NCBI GenBank assembly: GCA_946536155.1
Contig: CAMNEB010000009.1
Location: 1 to 36,213, forward strand
Direction of reading: 5' to 3'
Source: an uncultured Lachnospiraceae bacterium
GTDB lineage: Bacteria > Bacillota > Clostridia > Lachnospirales > Lachnospiraceae
Length of the DNA stretch: 36,213 bases
Part shown: piece by piece, positions 1 through 8,705 of the stretch
Layout: each line of letters opens with the position of its first letter
Numbering within the stretch: position 1 is the first letter of the stretch
Made by a program: the position numbers and the translations under genes
The notes under the pieces: model-generated
Seen by the model: the letters and a program-made list of their open reading frames with translations, nothing else
Told to the model about the DNA's origin: nothing
Databases searched by the model: none

Positions 1-34
1 ATAGCATATATATGAAAAATGCGAGGAGATCCTT

Positions 35-2152
35 ATGAAATACTCATCAGTTTCAAGAAAGGCGTTCAAAAATATCATTTCCCTGATGCTCACGGTGTTT
101 GTGACCGCATGCTCTGTCATTGCCGTGACCCCGCTTTCCGTAAAGGCGGCAGATCAGCCCGTCGCATCAAAGGTTGAGACCAATATGTGGGGCTCCGGCG
201 GACAGATATCATTTGACTTAAGCGGCTGCAACGGATATCTGACTGTCACAGCGGTGGTGGAATTCAATGCGGATGTCAATTCTCCGAGCGGATGGGGCTT
301 TGATACCTATACCGCAAACGGAAAACAGGTCACCGCTACGGTCAGGGCAGACGGTGCCAATTCATGGGGATTTAACTCAAACGTCGGTATCCAGGTATCG
401 GGCTCGGGACTTACAGACGCTAAGCTTGTGAGTGTCACGGGCTCCGGATCTTTTGCCGCCCCCGTCATCAACAATCCCAACCAGAACGGACAAAATGATC
501 AGAACGGTCAGGGAGGAGATGCGCCCAAGCCTGATTTTGCCTCACCTGCGGTTTCTGTATGCGGAGAAGCGGGAGATGACTGGCTTACCACCGACGGATC
601 CAGGATCGTCGACATGAACGGCAATGAAGTCTGGCTTACGGGACTCAACTGGTTCGGATACAATACCGGAACCAATCTTTTCGACGGATTGTGGAACGCC
701 GAGCTTGAAACTTCCATAGTTTCTATCGCGGATCACGGATTCAACCTGATGAGGATCCCCATGTCCGCAGAGCTCCTTCTTGAGTGGAAGAAGGGCAATT
801 ATCCAACGGCAAATTACAATCATGCATATAACAGCAATCTGAATTCCCTCAACTCGCTTGAGATATTCGACTATGTCCTTACCCTCTGCGAAGAGAACGG
901 CATCAAGGTCATGATCGATATACACTCTGCAAATACCGATGCTTCGGGACACAATCATCCCGTATGGTATACCGACAGGATAACCGAGGATCAGTATATC
1001 GAGGCACTTACATGGATCGCCGACAGATATAAGAATTTCGATACCATAGTTGCATATGACCTTAAGAACGAGCCTCACGGAAAAGCAAGTGAGCAGACAC
1101 ATGCCATCTGGAACGATTCCGATGATAAGGATAACTGGAAGAGAGCCGCTGAGCGCGCGGGAAATGCCATTCTGAATGTCAATCCCCATGCACTCATAGT
1201 CATAGAGGGTATTCAGATCTATCCCATCAATCCCGCTTCCAACAATTTCACATCAAAAAATGATGCGGATTACTACAATACCTGGTGGGGCGCCAATCTC
1301 ATGGCAGTCAGGGACTATCCCATTGATTTCGGTTCCGCCGCCAAAAATGCACAGATAGTCTATTCGCCTCATGATTACGGTCCTCTTGTCTATCAGCAGC
1401 CCTGGTTTTCCGGCGGCTTCGATTACGATTCCCTTTATGAGGACGCATGGCATGATTACTGGCTCTACATCGAGGAAGAGGATATCGCTCCCATCCTCAT
1501 AGGTGAGTGGGGCGGTTTCATGTCGGGGGATAATCTCAAGTGGATGGAATATCTCAGAGATCTCATCGGCAAGGATAATCTCAATCATACCTTCTGGTGC
1601 TACAACGCCAATTCAGGCGACACCGGCGGACTTGTAAAGGATGATTTCAAGACCTGGGACGAAGAAAAGTATGCACTGGTTAAACCTGTCCTTTGGCAGA
1701 CCCAGTCAGGTAAGTTCATCGGTCTCGACCATAAGGTTGCACTCGGGGCAAACGGCATATCCCTGGGAGATCATGCCGGCAATTCTCCCGAACCTGTGAT
1801 CAATCCCGAGACTGACAGTGCTGTTCTTGCAGGCGGCGCGTCCTCTGATGCGGCATCTGCAGGTGGAGGTCAGACCGGTTCTGCAGGCGATGCCGGATCG
1901 GAAGCCGCAGCGGGATCTTCCGCAGGAGTATCCGAAAATGCCGGACAGGATACGGTCATCGCAGGTCCTCCCACTCAGGAAAATGCCCCTGCAGGGAACG
2001 CGGCAAAGGAGAGCGGCTCGGCATCTTCGCCTCTTATCACCGTGCTCCTTATAGTTGCCATAATACTGCTGGCAGTTTCCGTTTTCCTGTCCCTCAGCAA
2101 CAGGAAAAAAATGCGTCAGAACAGCTCGGACAAAGACTCCGGAGAATTCTAA
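35..2152 (+). CDS. Secreted, membrane-anchored GH5 endo-beta-1,4-glucanase
   Basis: Predicted cellulase (glycoside hydrolase family 5) that cuts beta-1,4-glucan chains outside the cell. It begins with a Sec signal peptide (basic start, hydrophobic core, likely cleavage after VKA near residue 38). Residues about 40-145 form a Trp/Gly-rich beta-type module that looks carbohydrate-binding but that I cannot assign to a CBM family. An Asn/Gln/Gly linker follows, then the GH5 barrel at about 180-585. The acid/base Glu is E346 in LKNEPHG and the nucleophile is E491 in LIGEWGG. An Ala/Gly/Ser-rich linker leads to a transmembrane helix (SPLITVLLIVAIILLAVSVF) and a short basic tail, so the enzyme should stay tethered to the membrane rather than to the wall by sortase. 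GAGGAG lies 7 bases before the ATG. The substrate could also be another beta-glucan; the family call is firm. Confidence 0.93.
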   Translation: MKYSSVSRKAFKNIISLMLTVFVTACSVIAVTPLSVKAADQPVASKVETNMWGSGGQISFDLSGCNGYLTVTAVVEFNADVNSPSGWGFDTYTANGKQVTATVRADGANSWGFNSNVGIQVSGSGLTDAKLVSVTGSGSFAAPVINNPNQNGQNDQNGQGGDAPKPDFASPAVSVCGEAGDDWLTTDGSRIVDMNGNEVWLTGLNWFGYNTGTNLFDGLWNAELETSIVSIADHGFNLMRIPMSAELLLEWKKGNYPTANYNHAYNSNLNSLNSLEIFDYVLTLCEENGIKVMIDIHSANTDASGHNHPVWYTDRITEDQYIEALTWIADRYKNFDTIVAYDLKNEPHGKASEQTHAIWNDSDDKDNWKRAAERAGNAILNVNPHALIVIEGIQIYPINPASNNFTSKNDADYYNTWWGANLMAVRDYPIDFGSAAKNAQIVYSPHDYGPLVYQQPWFSGGFDYDSLYEDAWHDYWLYIEEEDIAPILIGEWGGFMSGDNLKWMEYLRDLIGKDNLNHTFWCYNANSGDTGGLVKDDFKTWDEEKYALVKPVLWQTQSGKFIGLDHKVALGANGISLGDHAGNSPEPVINPETDSAVLAGGASSDAASAGGGQTGSAGDAGSEAAAGSSAGVSENAGQDTVIAGPPTQENAPAGNAAKESGSASSPLITVLLIVAIILLAVSVFLSLSNRKKMRQNSSDKDSGEF

Positions 2153-2157
2153 TATCC

Positions 2158-2187
2158 TTGAAATAAAGGGCGCTTTTAAGATATAAT
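2158..2187 (+). promoter_or_regulatory. Promoter for the GH13-aroC-tgt run
   Basis: TTGAAA, an 18-base spacer and a perfect TATAAT lie in the 60-base gap after the GH5 gene, ending 25 bases before the next ATG. No terminator hairpin is obvious between the GH5 stop and this promoter, so some read-through is possible. Confidence 0.65.
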
Positions 2188-2212
2188 ATATTGAATTGCG
2201 GAGGCTTTGCAG

Positions 2213-4060
2213 ATGAACAGAAAAGGCAACAATTTTATATTTCCGCTTATTACGCAGGTGACTGACGACGGTATAAGATTTTGCCTTGAAACATCATCAA
2301 ATGACTGCGGTATCATCATTTATGATATTGTCTCCGGCAAAGAACTTGAGAAGATCCCTTTCGGTCCGGAAGACCGTATCGGGAATCTCTGCTGCAAGAC
2401 AGTTTCCGGATTTGATGCATCCCGCATCTCTTATGTCTATTATTCGGGAGGAGAGACTCTGACCGATTGCAGGGCGACCGGGCTTCTGGGCGGAAGGGTA
2501 TACGGAAAGCCCGTTGCAGAACCCCTTAAAGCCGTTATTCGCGAAGATTCCTATGATTGGGAAGATGACGCATATCCCCGTATAAGCTTTGAAGAGAGCT
2601 TTTATTATCTGCTCCATGTAAGGGGATTTACCAATTCTCCCTCTTCGGGAGTAAAGCACAGAGGTACTTTTGCGGGGATCACGGAGAAGATAGATCATTT
2701 AAGGTCTTTCGGGATCACGACCCTTGAACTCCAGCCCGCCTATGAATTTATCGAAACGGAATGCAGGCCAGGTATAGATCCTGCCTACGGATACGCCGGA
2801 AGGACGACGGTTCCTTCCGTTCCCGGCAAGCTTAATTACTGGGGTTACAAGCCCGGATATTATTATGCACCCAAACAGGCATATTCATCATCTGATGATG
2901 CCTGCACAGAGTTTAAAGACATGGTCAAAGCTCTCCACAAAAACGGTATGGAGCTTTGCATGCAGTTTCATTTTGCACCGGATTTTCCGGAGTCTGAGGT
3001 CCTTGAGATCCTCAGATACTGGGTGGTCAATTATCATGTTGACGGATTCCACCTGATGGGAATAAACATCCCCATGAGACTGGTATCCTCGGATCCGCTC
3101 CTTGCGGGGACAAAGATCTTAAACGATCATCTGGACAATGTGGATTTCGGATGCATCGGTTCTTCCATGCAGAAGAGATTCATCGGTCTGTATTCGGATG
3201 AGTTTGAGTATCCACTCAGAAGGCTTCTGAAAAGTGATGAAGGCATGGTGTCGGCATCGCTCCTTGCACTCAGATCGAATCCCGGGGATTTCGGACGCAT
3301 AAACTTTCTTTCTTCATACCGCGGATTTACTCTCATGGACCTTGTCAGCTATGACCGCAAACACAACGAAGAGAACGGTGAAGAGGGAAGGGACGGCAGT
3401 GACTGCAACTACAGCTGGAACTGCGGTGAGGAAGGCCCCACCCGCAAGAAGAAGATACGTGAGCTGAGACTCAGACAGATAAAGAACGCTTACAGCCTTC
3501 TGATGCTGGGCGCCGGAACTCCCCTTATCTTTATGGGCGATGAGTTCGGCAATTCCCAGAAGGGCAATAACAATCCCTATTGCATAGATTCACCGGTGAC
3601 ATGGCTGGACTGGAAAAATGCGGATTCTTTTTCGGAGCTTACGGAATTCCTTAAGAAGCTGGTACTTCTCAGGAAAAAACATAAGGTCTTTTGCAAAGAC
3701 AGGGAGCTCTACACCGTTGATTCCGAGAATTGCGGATATCCCGAGATGAGCTATCATTCGGATACCGCATACAGAGTATCGGATGAATACTATTCAAGGT
3801 CCTTCGGCATCATGTACTGTGAGAACTGCGGAAGATCGCTCATATATGCGGCGGTCAACATGAACTGGGAAGAGACCACACTGGCCCTTCCGAGACCTCC
3901 CAAGGGATATGAATGGAGCGTAAGTCTTTCCACGGATCCCGCAGGCGGCAGTATATGCCGTGAGGATGAGTCTTTAAGAACCATACCGGGACGCACGGTT
4001 ACATTTTTTGAAACGGTCCCGAAAAAGTCCGGAAATAAACGATCAAAGGAAGATAAATGA
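2213..4060 (+). CDS. GH13 glycogen-debranching (GlgX/isoamylase-type) homologue, probably catalytically inactive
   Basis: A 615-residue GH13 protein of the isoamylase/GlgX debranching group. The framework is clear: an N-terminal beta domain, the barrel from about residue 125, the family block LVSYDRKHNEENGEEGRDG, an EGPTRKKK stretch, and LIFMGDEFGNSQKGNNNPYC near the end of the barrel. The catalytic positions are lost. Region I (normally DVVYNH) reads QFHFAP at 251-256. Region II (normally GFRFD) reads GFHLM, giving His280 for Arg and Met282 for the nucleophile Asp. Region III has Asp305 for the acid/base Glu. Region IV (normally HDGFTL) reads YRGFTL, Tyr369-Arg370. The frame is intact and the protein is of normal length, so this looks like a maintained pseudoenzyme, perhaps glucan-binding or regulatory. 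The ORF track starts at a TTG; I prefer ATG 2213, 8 bases after GGAGG. The next gene overlaps by 4 bases. Confidence 0.85.
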   Translation: MNRKGNNFIFPLITQVTDDGIRFCLETSSNDCGIIIYDIVSGKELEKIPFGPEDRIGNLCCKTVSGFDASRISYVYYSGGETLTDCRATGLLGGRVYGKPVAEPLKAVIREDSYDWEDDAYPRISFEESFYYLLHVRGFTNSPSSGVKHRGTFAGITEKIDHLRSFGITTLELQPAYEFIETECRPGIDPAYGYAGRTTVPSVPGKLNYWGYKPGYYYAPKQAYSSSDDACTEFKDMVKALHKNGMELCMQFHFAPDFPESEVLEILRYWVVNYHVDGFHLMGINIPMRLVSSDPLLAGTKILNDHLDNVDFGCIGSSMQKRFIGLYSDEFEYPLRRLLKSDEGMVSASLLALRSNPGDFGRINFLSSYRGFTLMDLVSYDRKHNEENGEEGRDGSDCNYSWNCGEEGPTRKKKIRELRLRQIKNAYSLLMLGAGTPLIFMGDEFGNSQKGNNNPYCIDSPVTWLDWKNADSFSELTEFLKKLVLLRKKHKVFCKDRELYTVDSENCGYPEMSYHSDTAYRVSDEYYSRSFGIMYCENCGRSLIYAAVNMNWEETTLALPRPPKGYEWSVSLSTDPAGGSICREDESLRTIPGRTVTFFETVPKKSGNKRSKEDK

Positions 4061-4650
4061 GCGATTCGTTTTTTTGCAGATTCATCAGACATTTTGTGAC
4101 CATTACAAAACACAGGCTCCTTGTCTGTAAAGGATGCTTTAAGATAGGGCTCTATTATCAGGGGCTCACTCATGACCTCTCAAAATATTCTCCCGATGAA
4201 TTCCTCGTGGGAGTTAAGTATTATCAGGGTACCAGGAGTCCCAACAATGCGGAGAGGGAGGATAAGGGATATTCCTCCGCATGGCTCCATCACAAAGGTC
4301 GTAACAAGCACCATTACGAGTACTGGATCGATTACAATACGAGAGGGGACGTACCCGGTGAAGACGTTCTCCTGCCTGTTGCAATGCCGGATAAATATCT
4401 TGCCGAGATGGTCATTGACAGGATAGCGGCATCGAAGGTCTATAAGGGCAGTGATTACAAGGATTCCGATCCTCTCGATTATTTTCTCAGCGGTCTTGAG
4501 ACCGTTCCCATGCATCCGGATACCAGGAAGAGACTCCGCAGGTATCTGATGATCCTCGCAAAATACGGCGAGGAGAAGACCTTCAGGCTCATAAAGTATG
4601 AACTGAGACACGGCCGTTACATTCCAAAGAGTAAAAGAAAAGAAGCTTGA
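4057..4650 (+). CDS. DUF5662 family protein
   Basis: A 197-residue cytoplasmic protein of the DUF5662 family, function unknown. Characteristic conserved blocks are visible: LTHDLSKYSPDEF at about residues 45-57 and HHKGRNKHHYEYW at about 85-97. The clustered His and Asp residues would suit a metal site, but this is inference. There is no signal peptide or membrane segment. The start overlaps the stop of the GH13 gene (ATGA), so the two are probably translationally coupled. aroC begins within 2 bases of its stop. The neighbours do not reveal a role. Homologues are sometimes named catalase in databases; nothing here supports that. Confidence 0.78.
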   Translation: MSDSFFCRFIRHFVTITKHRLLVCKGCFKIGLYYQGLTHDLSKYSPDEFLVGVKYYQGTRSPNNAEREDKGYSSAWLHHKGRNKHHYEYWIDYNTRGDVPGEDVLLPVAMPDKYLAEMVIDRIAASKVYKGSDYKDSDPLDYFLSGLETVPMHPDTRKRLRRYLMILAKYGEEKTFRLIKYELRHGRYIPKSKRKEA

Positions 4651-4652
4651 TC

Positions 4653-5756
4653 ATGGCAGGTTCATCATTCGGAAAAATATTCAGGATAACCACCTGGGGA
4701 GAGTCTCACGGACCCGCCCTGGGATGCGTTATAGACGGATGCCCCGCAGGCGTTGAACTTTCGGAGAGCGACATCCAGCCCTTTCTCGACAGGAGAAAGC
4801 CGGGTAATGCGGCAGTCGCCACAGCAAGAAAGGAATCCGATATATGCGAGATCCTTTCCGGCGTATACGAAGGCAGGACAACGGGCACACCGATCTCCGT
4901 CATGATAAGGAATTCCAATCAGCATTCGGGAGATTATGACGAATTAAAAGATGTTTTCAGACCGGGTCATGCGGATATGACCTTTGACGCCAAGTACGGC
5001 ATCAGGGATCACAGAGGCGGAGGCAGGAGTTCGGGAAGAGAGACGGCGGCCAGAGTCATCGCAGGTGCCGTGGCTTCCAAGGTGCTGTCGCAGCTGGGCA
5101 TAAAGGTTGAAGCCTATACAAGATCCATAGGACCCGTTGAAAGTGATCTTAGCGATTATTCCAGATCCGCGGTCCTTGCAAATGCCACCGCGATGCCCGA
5201 TATAAACGCAAATGCCAGGGCACTTGAGTATATCGCGGATCTTAAGACAAAATGCGATTCCTGCGGCGGAGTCATGGAGTGCATCATAAGCGGAGTTCCC
5301 GCAGGAGTGGGAGATCCCGTGTTTGATAAGCTGGACGCCCTTCTTGCACATGCCGCGATGAGCATAGGTGCCGTAAAGGCTGTTGAGATAGGTGACGGAG
5401 TACTTGCCGCATCTTCGACCGGCAGCAGGAACAATGACAGCTTCAAGGCTCTTCAGAGCGGCAGGATCGTAAAACGCACCAATCACAGCGGCGGGATACT
5501 CGGAGGCATCAGTGATTCTTCCGACATCCGCGTCAGATGTTCCGTAAAGCCCACACCCTCGATAGCAAGGGAGCAGAAGACCGTAACGAAAGACGGTGAG
5601 AATACCGTGATCGCCATCAAGGGAAGACACGATCCGGTCATCGTTCCCAGAGCTGTAGTGGTCCTCGAGAGCATGTGCGCCATAACGGTTCTGGACGCCA
5701 TGCTGAATGGCATGTCATCAAGAATTGATAATCTTGTCACTATATATAAAAAATAG
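4653..5756 (+). CDS. aroC: Chorismate synthase
   Basis: Converts 5-enolpyruvylshikimate-3-phosphate to chorismate, the last common step to aromatic amino acids and folate; needs reduced FMN. At 367 residues it is of usual length. Signature blocks run from SSFGKIFRITTWGESHGPALG at the N-terminus, through GHADMTFDAKYGIRDHRGGG and SSGRETAARVIAGAVA, to NHSGGILGGISD and the C-terminal KPTPSIA. The ORF track uses a TTG that overlaps the DUF5662 stop. The ATG 6 bases on gives the usual MxxSSFGK start and is preferred. No other shikimate genes are nearby; aroC sits in a mixed operon. Confidence 0.96.
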   Translation: MAGSSFGKIFRITTWGESHGPALGCVIDGCPAGVELSESDIQPFLDRRKPGNAAVATARKESDICEILSGVYEGRTTGTPISVMIRNSNQHSGDYDELKDVFRPGHADMTFDAKYGIRDHRGGGRSSGRETAARVIAGAVASKVLSQLGIKVEAYTRSIGPVESDLSDYSRSAVLANATAMPDINANARALEYIADLKTKCDSCGGVMECIISGVPAGVGDPVFDKLDALLAHAAMSIGAVKAVEIGDGVLAASSTGSRNNDSFKALQSGRIVKRTNHSGGILGGISDSSDIRVRCSVKPTPSIAREQKTVTKDGENTVIAIKGRHDPVIVPRAVVVLESMCAITVLDAMLNGMSSRIDNLVTIYKK

Positions 5757-5767
5757 AGGTGTCAAAC

Positions 5768-6889
5768 ATGGGAGAAACTAAAAAAGATAAGAAAAAAACG
5801 CAGGTAAAGCCCGCAGACAAGTATGTGGCTTATATCTCCACCTACACCATGGGTGATAATCACGGCATCAAGATATATGACGTAAATATGGAGACCGGAC
5901 GTTTTTCCGAGAAGGATGAGGTTGAGATATCCAATTCATCATATGTCACGGTATCTCATAACGGAAAATATCTTTATTCCATCACCGACCTCGGGGTTGA
6001 GTCGTACAAGATCGCACCGGACGGAACTCTGGATCTTATTAATTTCGCCCCCATCAACGGCATGAGAGGATGCTATCTTGCAACCGATTATTCCGACCGG
6101 TATCTTATGGTCGCAGGCTATCATGACGGCAAGCTCACCGTTCTCCATCTCAAGGATAACGGCGGCGTAGGTAAGATCACGGATGAAGTCTTCCATAAGG
6201 GACTCGGCTCCATGGCGGACAGAAACTTCAGGCCCCATATCGCCAGCGCCAGGATGACCCATGACAACAGATATATCCTCGTTGCCGATCAGGGAATGGA
6301 CCATGTCAATGTCTATGAGCTCAATCACGATAACGGCAAGGTAAAGCTTGTTGACATCATCAGATGCGAACTTGAGTCATCGCCACGTCAGATCAAGCTC
6401 TCCAAGGACGGACGTTTTATCTACATCTGCCTTGAGGCCACCTGCAAGATCGATGTATATGAATATAACTTTGACGGCAAGGAGCCTCATTTTGAGAAGA
6501 TCCAGACCGTTGATGTCATCAGGAATGAAAGAGGGACCAACTGTGCCATAAGCGCGCTTTCTTTCTCCCCGGATTATAAGTATATCCTCACCACCGTTGC
6601 CGGAGACAATTCGGTCGCTATTTTCTCTGCCGATGAGAAGACCGGACTCCTTGAAAAGAAGCTCCTTCTTCCCGTATCGGGAGATTATCCCAAGGATGCC
6701 GAGATCCTTCCCGGCAATAAATTCCTTGTTTCGCTGAACCATGAATCCAACGAGATGTCTTTCTTCAAGCTTGATATCGAGAACGGACAGATGGTCATGA
6801 ACGGCGGTTTTGTTCACGTAAATACACCGAATTGCATCCTGATCCACAAGCTGGATGATGATAACAGAGAGATACTGGAAAACCAATAA
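5768..6889 (+). CDS. Lactonase-family seven-bladed beta-propeller (6-phosphogluconolactonase-like)
   Basis: A 373-residue cytoplasmic protein with repeated beta-propeller blades of the YbhE/Pgl lactonase family (COG2706). Blade motifs such as SKDGRFIYI, SPDYKYILTT and the late PKDAEILPGNKFLVS recur about every 45-50 residues. The family includes 6-phosphogluconolactonase of the pentose phosphate pathway, but many members have other or unknown substrates, and no zwf or gnd gene is nearby. The N-terminus is a short Lys-rich tail (KKDKKKTQVK) rather than a signal peptide. The ORF track starts at a GTG lying inside the AGAGGTG ribosome site; ATG 5768 is 8 bases downstream of AGAGG and is preferred. 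Its stop overlaps the tgt start by one base (TAATG). Confidence 0.82.
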   Translation: MGETKKDKKKTQVKPADKYVAYISTYTMGDNHGIKIYDVNMETGRFSEKDEVEISNSSYVTVSHNGKYLYSITDLGVESYKIAPDGTLDLINFAPINGMRGCYLATDYSDRYLMVAGYHDGKLTVLHLKDNGGVGKITDEVFHKGLGSMADRNFRPHIASARMTHDNRYILVADQGMDHVNVYELNHDNGKVKLVDIIRCELESSPRQIKLSKDGRFIYICLEATCKIDVYEYNFDGKEPHFEKIQTVDVIRNERGTNCAISALSFSPDYKYILTTVAGDNSVAIFSADEKTGLLEKKLLLPVSGDYPKDAEILPGNKFLVSLNHESNEMSFFKLDIENGQMVMNGGFVHVNTPNCILIHKLDDDNREILENQ

Positions 6890-8031
6890 TGTCTGAGAAT
6901 TTTAAACTGTTAAAAAAAGACGGTGAAGCAAGAAGAGGGGAACTGGTGACTGTGCACGGAACGGTACAGACCCCTCTTTTTATGAATGTCGGGACCGTCG
7001 GCGCGATAAAAGGCGCAGTATCGACCGAAGACCTTGAAAATATCGGATGTCAGGTGGAACTTTCGAATACCTACCATCTCCATGTGAGGACCGGCGACGA
7101 TCTGATCAAACGATTCGGAGGCCTTCACAGGTTCATGGACTGGCACAGACCCATACTCACCGATTCCGGCGGGTTCCAGGTCTTTTCGCTTGCGTCCATG
7201 AGAAAGATAAAAGAAGAAGGTGTCACCTTCAGAAGCCATATAGACGGGCACAGGATCTTCATGGGTCCCGAGGAGAGCATGCGGATACAGAGCAATCTGG
7301 GTTCCACCATTGCCATGGCATTTGACGAATGCCCTCCCGCCAAGGCCGAGAGAAACTATGTCCTTGATTCCGTTGCAAGGACGGAGAGATGGCTTCTAAG
7401 ATGCAAGGCCGAGATGGAAAGGCTTGGCCTCCTGGAAGACACCATCAACAGAAAACAGCTTCTCTTCGGAATAAACCAGGGAGCTGTCTATAAAGATATC
7501 AGGATCGAAAACGCAAAGAGGATATCGGAGCTTGACCTTCCGGGATATGCCATAGGCGGACTTGCGGTGGGAGAGACTCATGAGGAGATGTACGATGTCA
7601 TAGAGCATACGGCACCTTTCCTCCCTGAGGACAAACCCAGATATCTCATGGGAGTGGGAACCCCCGCAAATATCCTCGAAGCCGTCGAACGCGGTATAGA
7701 TATGTTCGACTGTGTGTATCCTTCGAGAAACGGACGCCACGGTCATCTATATACCCATTACGGAAAGATCAATATAAACAATGCTAAATATGCGGAAGAT
7801 GACAGACCGATAGAAGAGGGATGCGGATGCCCCGCCTGCAGGAGATACTCCAGGGCCTATATAAGGCATCTTCACAAAGCGGGAGAGATGCTGGGCCTAA
7901 GGCTCTGTGTCCTCCACAATCTCTATTTCTACAATCACCTCATGGAAGAGATCAGGTATTCCATCGATGCGGGTGAATTTGCGGCATTTAAGAAAAAGAC
8001 CCTTGCGGACCTTTCATCAACCGAAAGATAG
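6889..8031 (+). CDS. tgt: tRNA-guanine transglycosylase (bacterial queuine tRNA-ribosyltransferase)
   Basis: Swaps guanine-34 of GUN-anticodon tRNAs (Asp, Asn, His, Tyr) for preQ1 on the way to queuosine. The 380-residue length is typical. Visible landmarks are the substrate-binding Asp92 in TDSGGFQVFSL, the glycine-rich GIN(Q)GAVY stretch, GGLAVGE, the catalytic block DCVYPSRNGRHG, and a zinc site made by CGCPAC plus a later His (LCVLHNLYF). It starts in a one-base overlap with the lactonase gene, indicating coupling. In many bacteria tgt is followed by yajC, as it is here. Confidence 0.97.
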   Translation: MSENFKLLKKDGEARRGELVTVHGTVQTPLFMNVGTVGAIKGAVSTEDLENIGCQVELSNTYHLHVRTGDDLIKRFGGLHRFMDWHRPILTDSGGFQVFSLASMRKIKEEGVTFRSHIDGHRIFMGPEESMRIQSNLGSTIAMAFDECPPAKAERNYVLDSVARTERWLLRCKAEMERLGLLEDTINRKQLLFGINQGAVYKDIRIENAKRISELDLPGYAIGGLAVGETHEEMYDVIEHTAPFLPEDKPRYLMGVGTPANILEAVERGIDMFDCVYPSRNGRHGHLYTHYGKININNAKYAEDDRPIEEGCGCPACRRYSRAYIRHLHKAGEMLGLRLCVLHNLYFYNHLMEEIRYSIDAGEFAAFKKKTLADLSSTER

Positions 8032-8058
8032 AAGCTGTCTGTTGTTTCTGAAAGTTAT

Positions 8059-8083
8059 AGTGCACGAATTAATTAATTGCACT
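8059..8083 (+). other. Hairpin in the tgt-yajC gap
   Basis: AGTGCA and TGCACT flank an AT-only stretch that is itself self-complementary (AATTAATTAATT). It sits 28 bases after the tgt stop. It is not followed by a T-run, so it is not a classical terminator; it may be a processing or pause hairpin in a tgt-yajC transcript. Confidence 0.35.
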
Positions 8084-8203
8084 TTCGCGGACTGCAAATG
8101 GCTTAGATGATACATTTTCAGCCCGCGATACGGCAATTACTAAATTCGTTGACTATAGAATGGGCCTGCTGTGCTTTAAAGACAGATAGATGTCATGTTT
8201 TGA

Positions 8204-8232
8204 TTGTACTTTTTATTATTTTAATGTATCAT
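8204..8232 (+). promoter_or_regulatory. Possible promoter for yajC
   Basis: TTGTAC, 17 bases, then TATCAT, placed 38 bases before the yajC start. The -10 box matches 5 of 6, the -35 only its first three bases. The surrounding AT-rich stretch can be scored in several ways, so this is a weak call. Confidence 0.3.
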
Positions 8233-8270
8233 TATGCACTGTAGTTGATTTTTTACGGAGGTTTTTGATA

Positions 8271-8621
8271 ATGAATTTAATTCTTCTTACAGGTGAGGCC
8301 CAGGTAGATCCTGCCGGTTCACTAATATCGATGGTGCTCATATACGGCGTACTTATCTTCGCGCTCTGGTTCTTCTTCATGAGACCCCAGGGCAAGGAGA
8401 GGAAGAAGCAGCAGGAAATGCTTTCCACTCTTGAGAACGGAGACATTGTCTGCACCACATCCGGATTTTACGGAACCATCATTGACATTCAGGACGATAT
8501 GGTCATTGTTGAGTTCGGAAATAACCGCAACTGCCGTATTCCCATGGAAAAGGCAGCTATCTCCAAGGTAGAAAAGCCCGGTGCTTCCGTCGCCGCAGAT
8601 ACCAAGGATTCCAAGAAATAA
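8271..8621 (+). CDS. yajC: Preprotein translocase subunit YajC
   Basis: A 116-residue small membrane protein that associates with SecDF and the SecYEG translocon. One transmembrane helix (about residues 18-38) is followed by the conserved FMRPQGKERKKQQ motif and a cytoplasmic SH3-like domain (ENGDIVCTTSGFYGTI). The ORF track extends upstream to 8190, but ACGGAGG 8-9 bases before ATG 8271 fixes the start, which also matches the family N-terminus. The secD and secF genes that often follow are absent; a terminator and leuB come next. Confidence 0.94.
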   Translation: MNLILLTGEAQVDPAGSLISMVLIYGVLIFALWFFFMRPQGKERKKQQEMLSTLENGDIVCTTSGFYGTIIDIQDDMVIVEFGNNRNCRIPMEKAAISKVEKPGASVAADTKDSKK

Positions 8622-8645
8622 CATATGCGGCAGGGTATGCCGATG

Positions 8646-8679
8646 ACTCCCGGAAATTTTTCCGGGAGTTTTTATATTT
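8646..8679 (+). terminator. Intrinsic terminator after yajC
   Basis: A perfect 10-bp stem (ACTCCCGGAA / TTCCGGGAGT) with a 4-base loop is followed at once by TTTTTATATTT. It closes the tgt-yajC unit. Confidence 0.92.
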
Positions 8680-8705
8680 CCGGTGCATTTAAATACCATT
8701 AATCC

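Noticed and set aside
4944-5630. 228-residue minus-strand ORF
   Set aside because: Antisense shadow of aroC with no domain or start signal.
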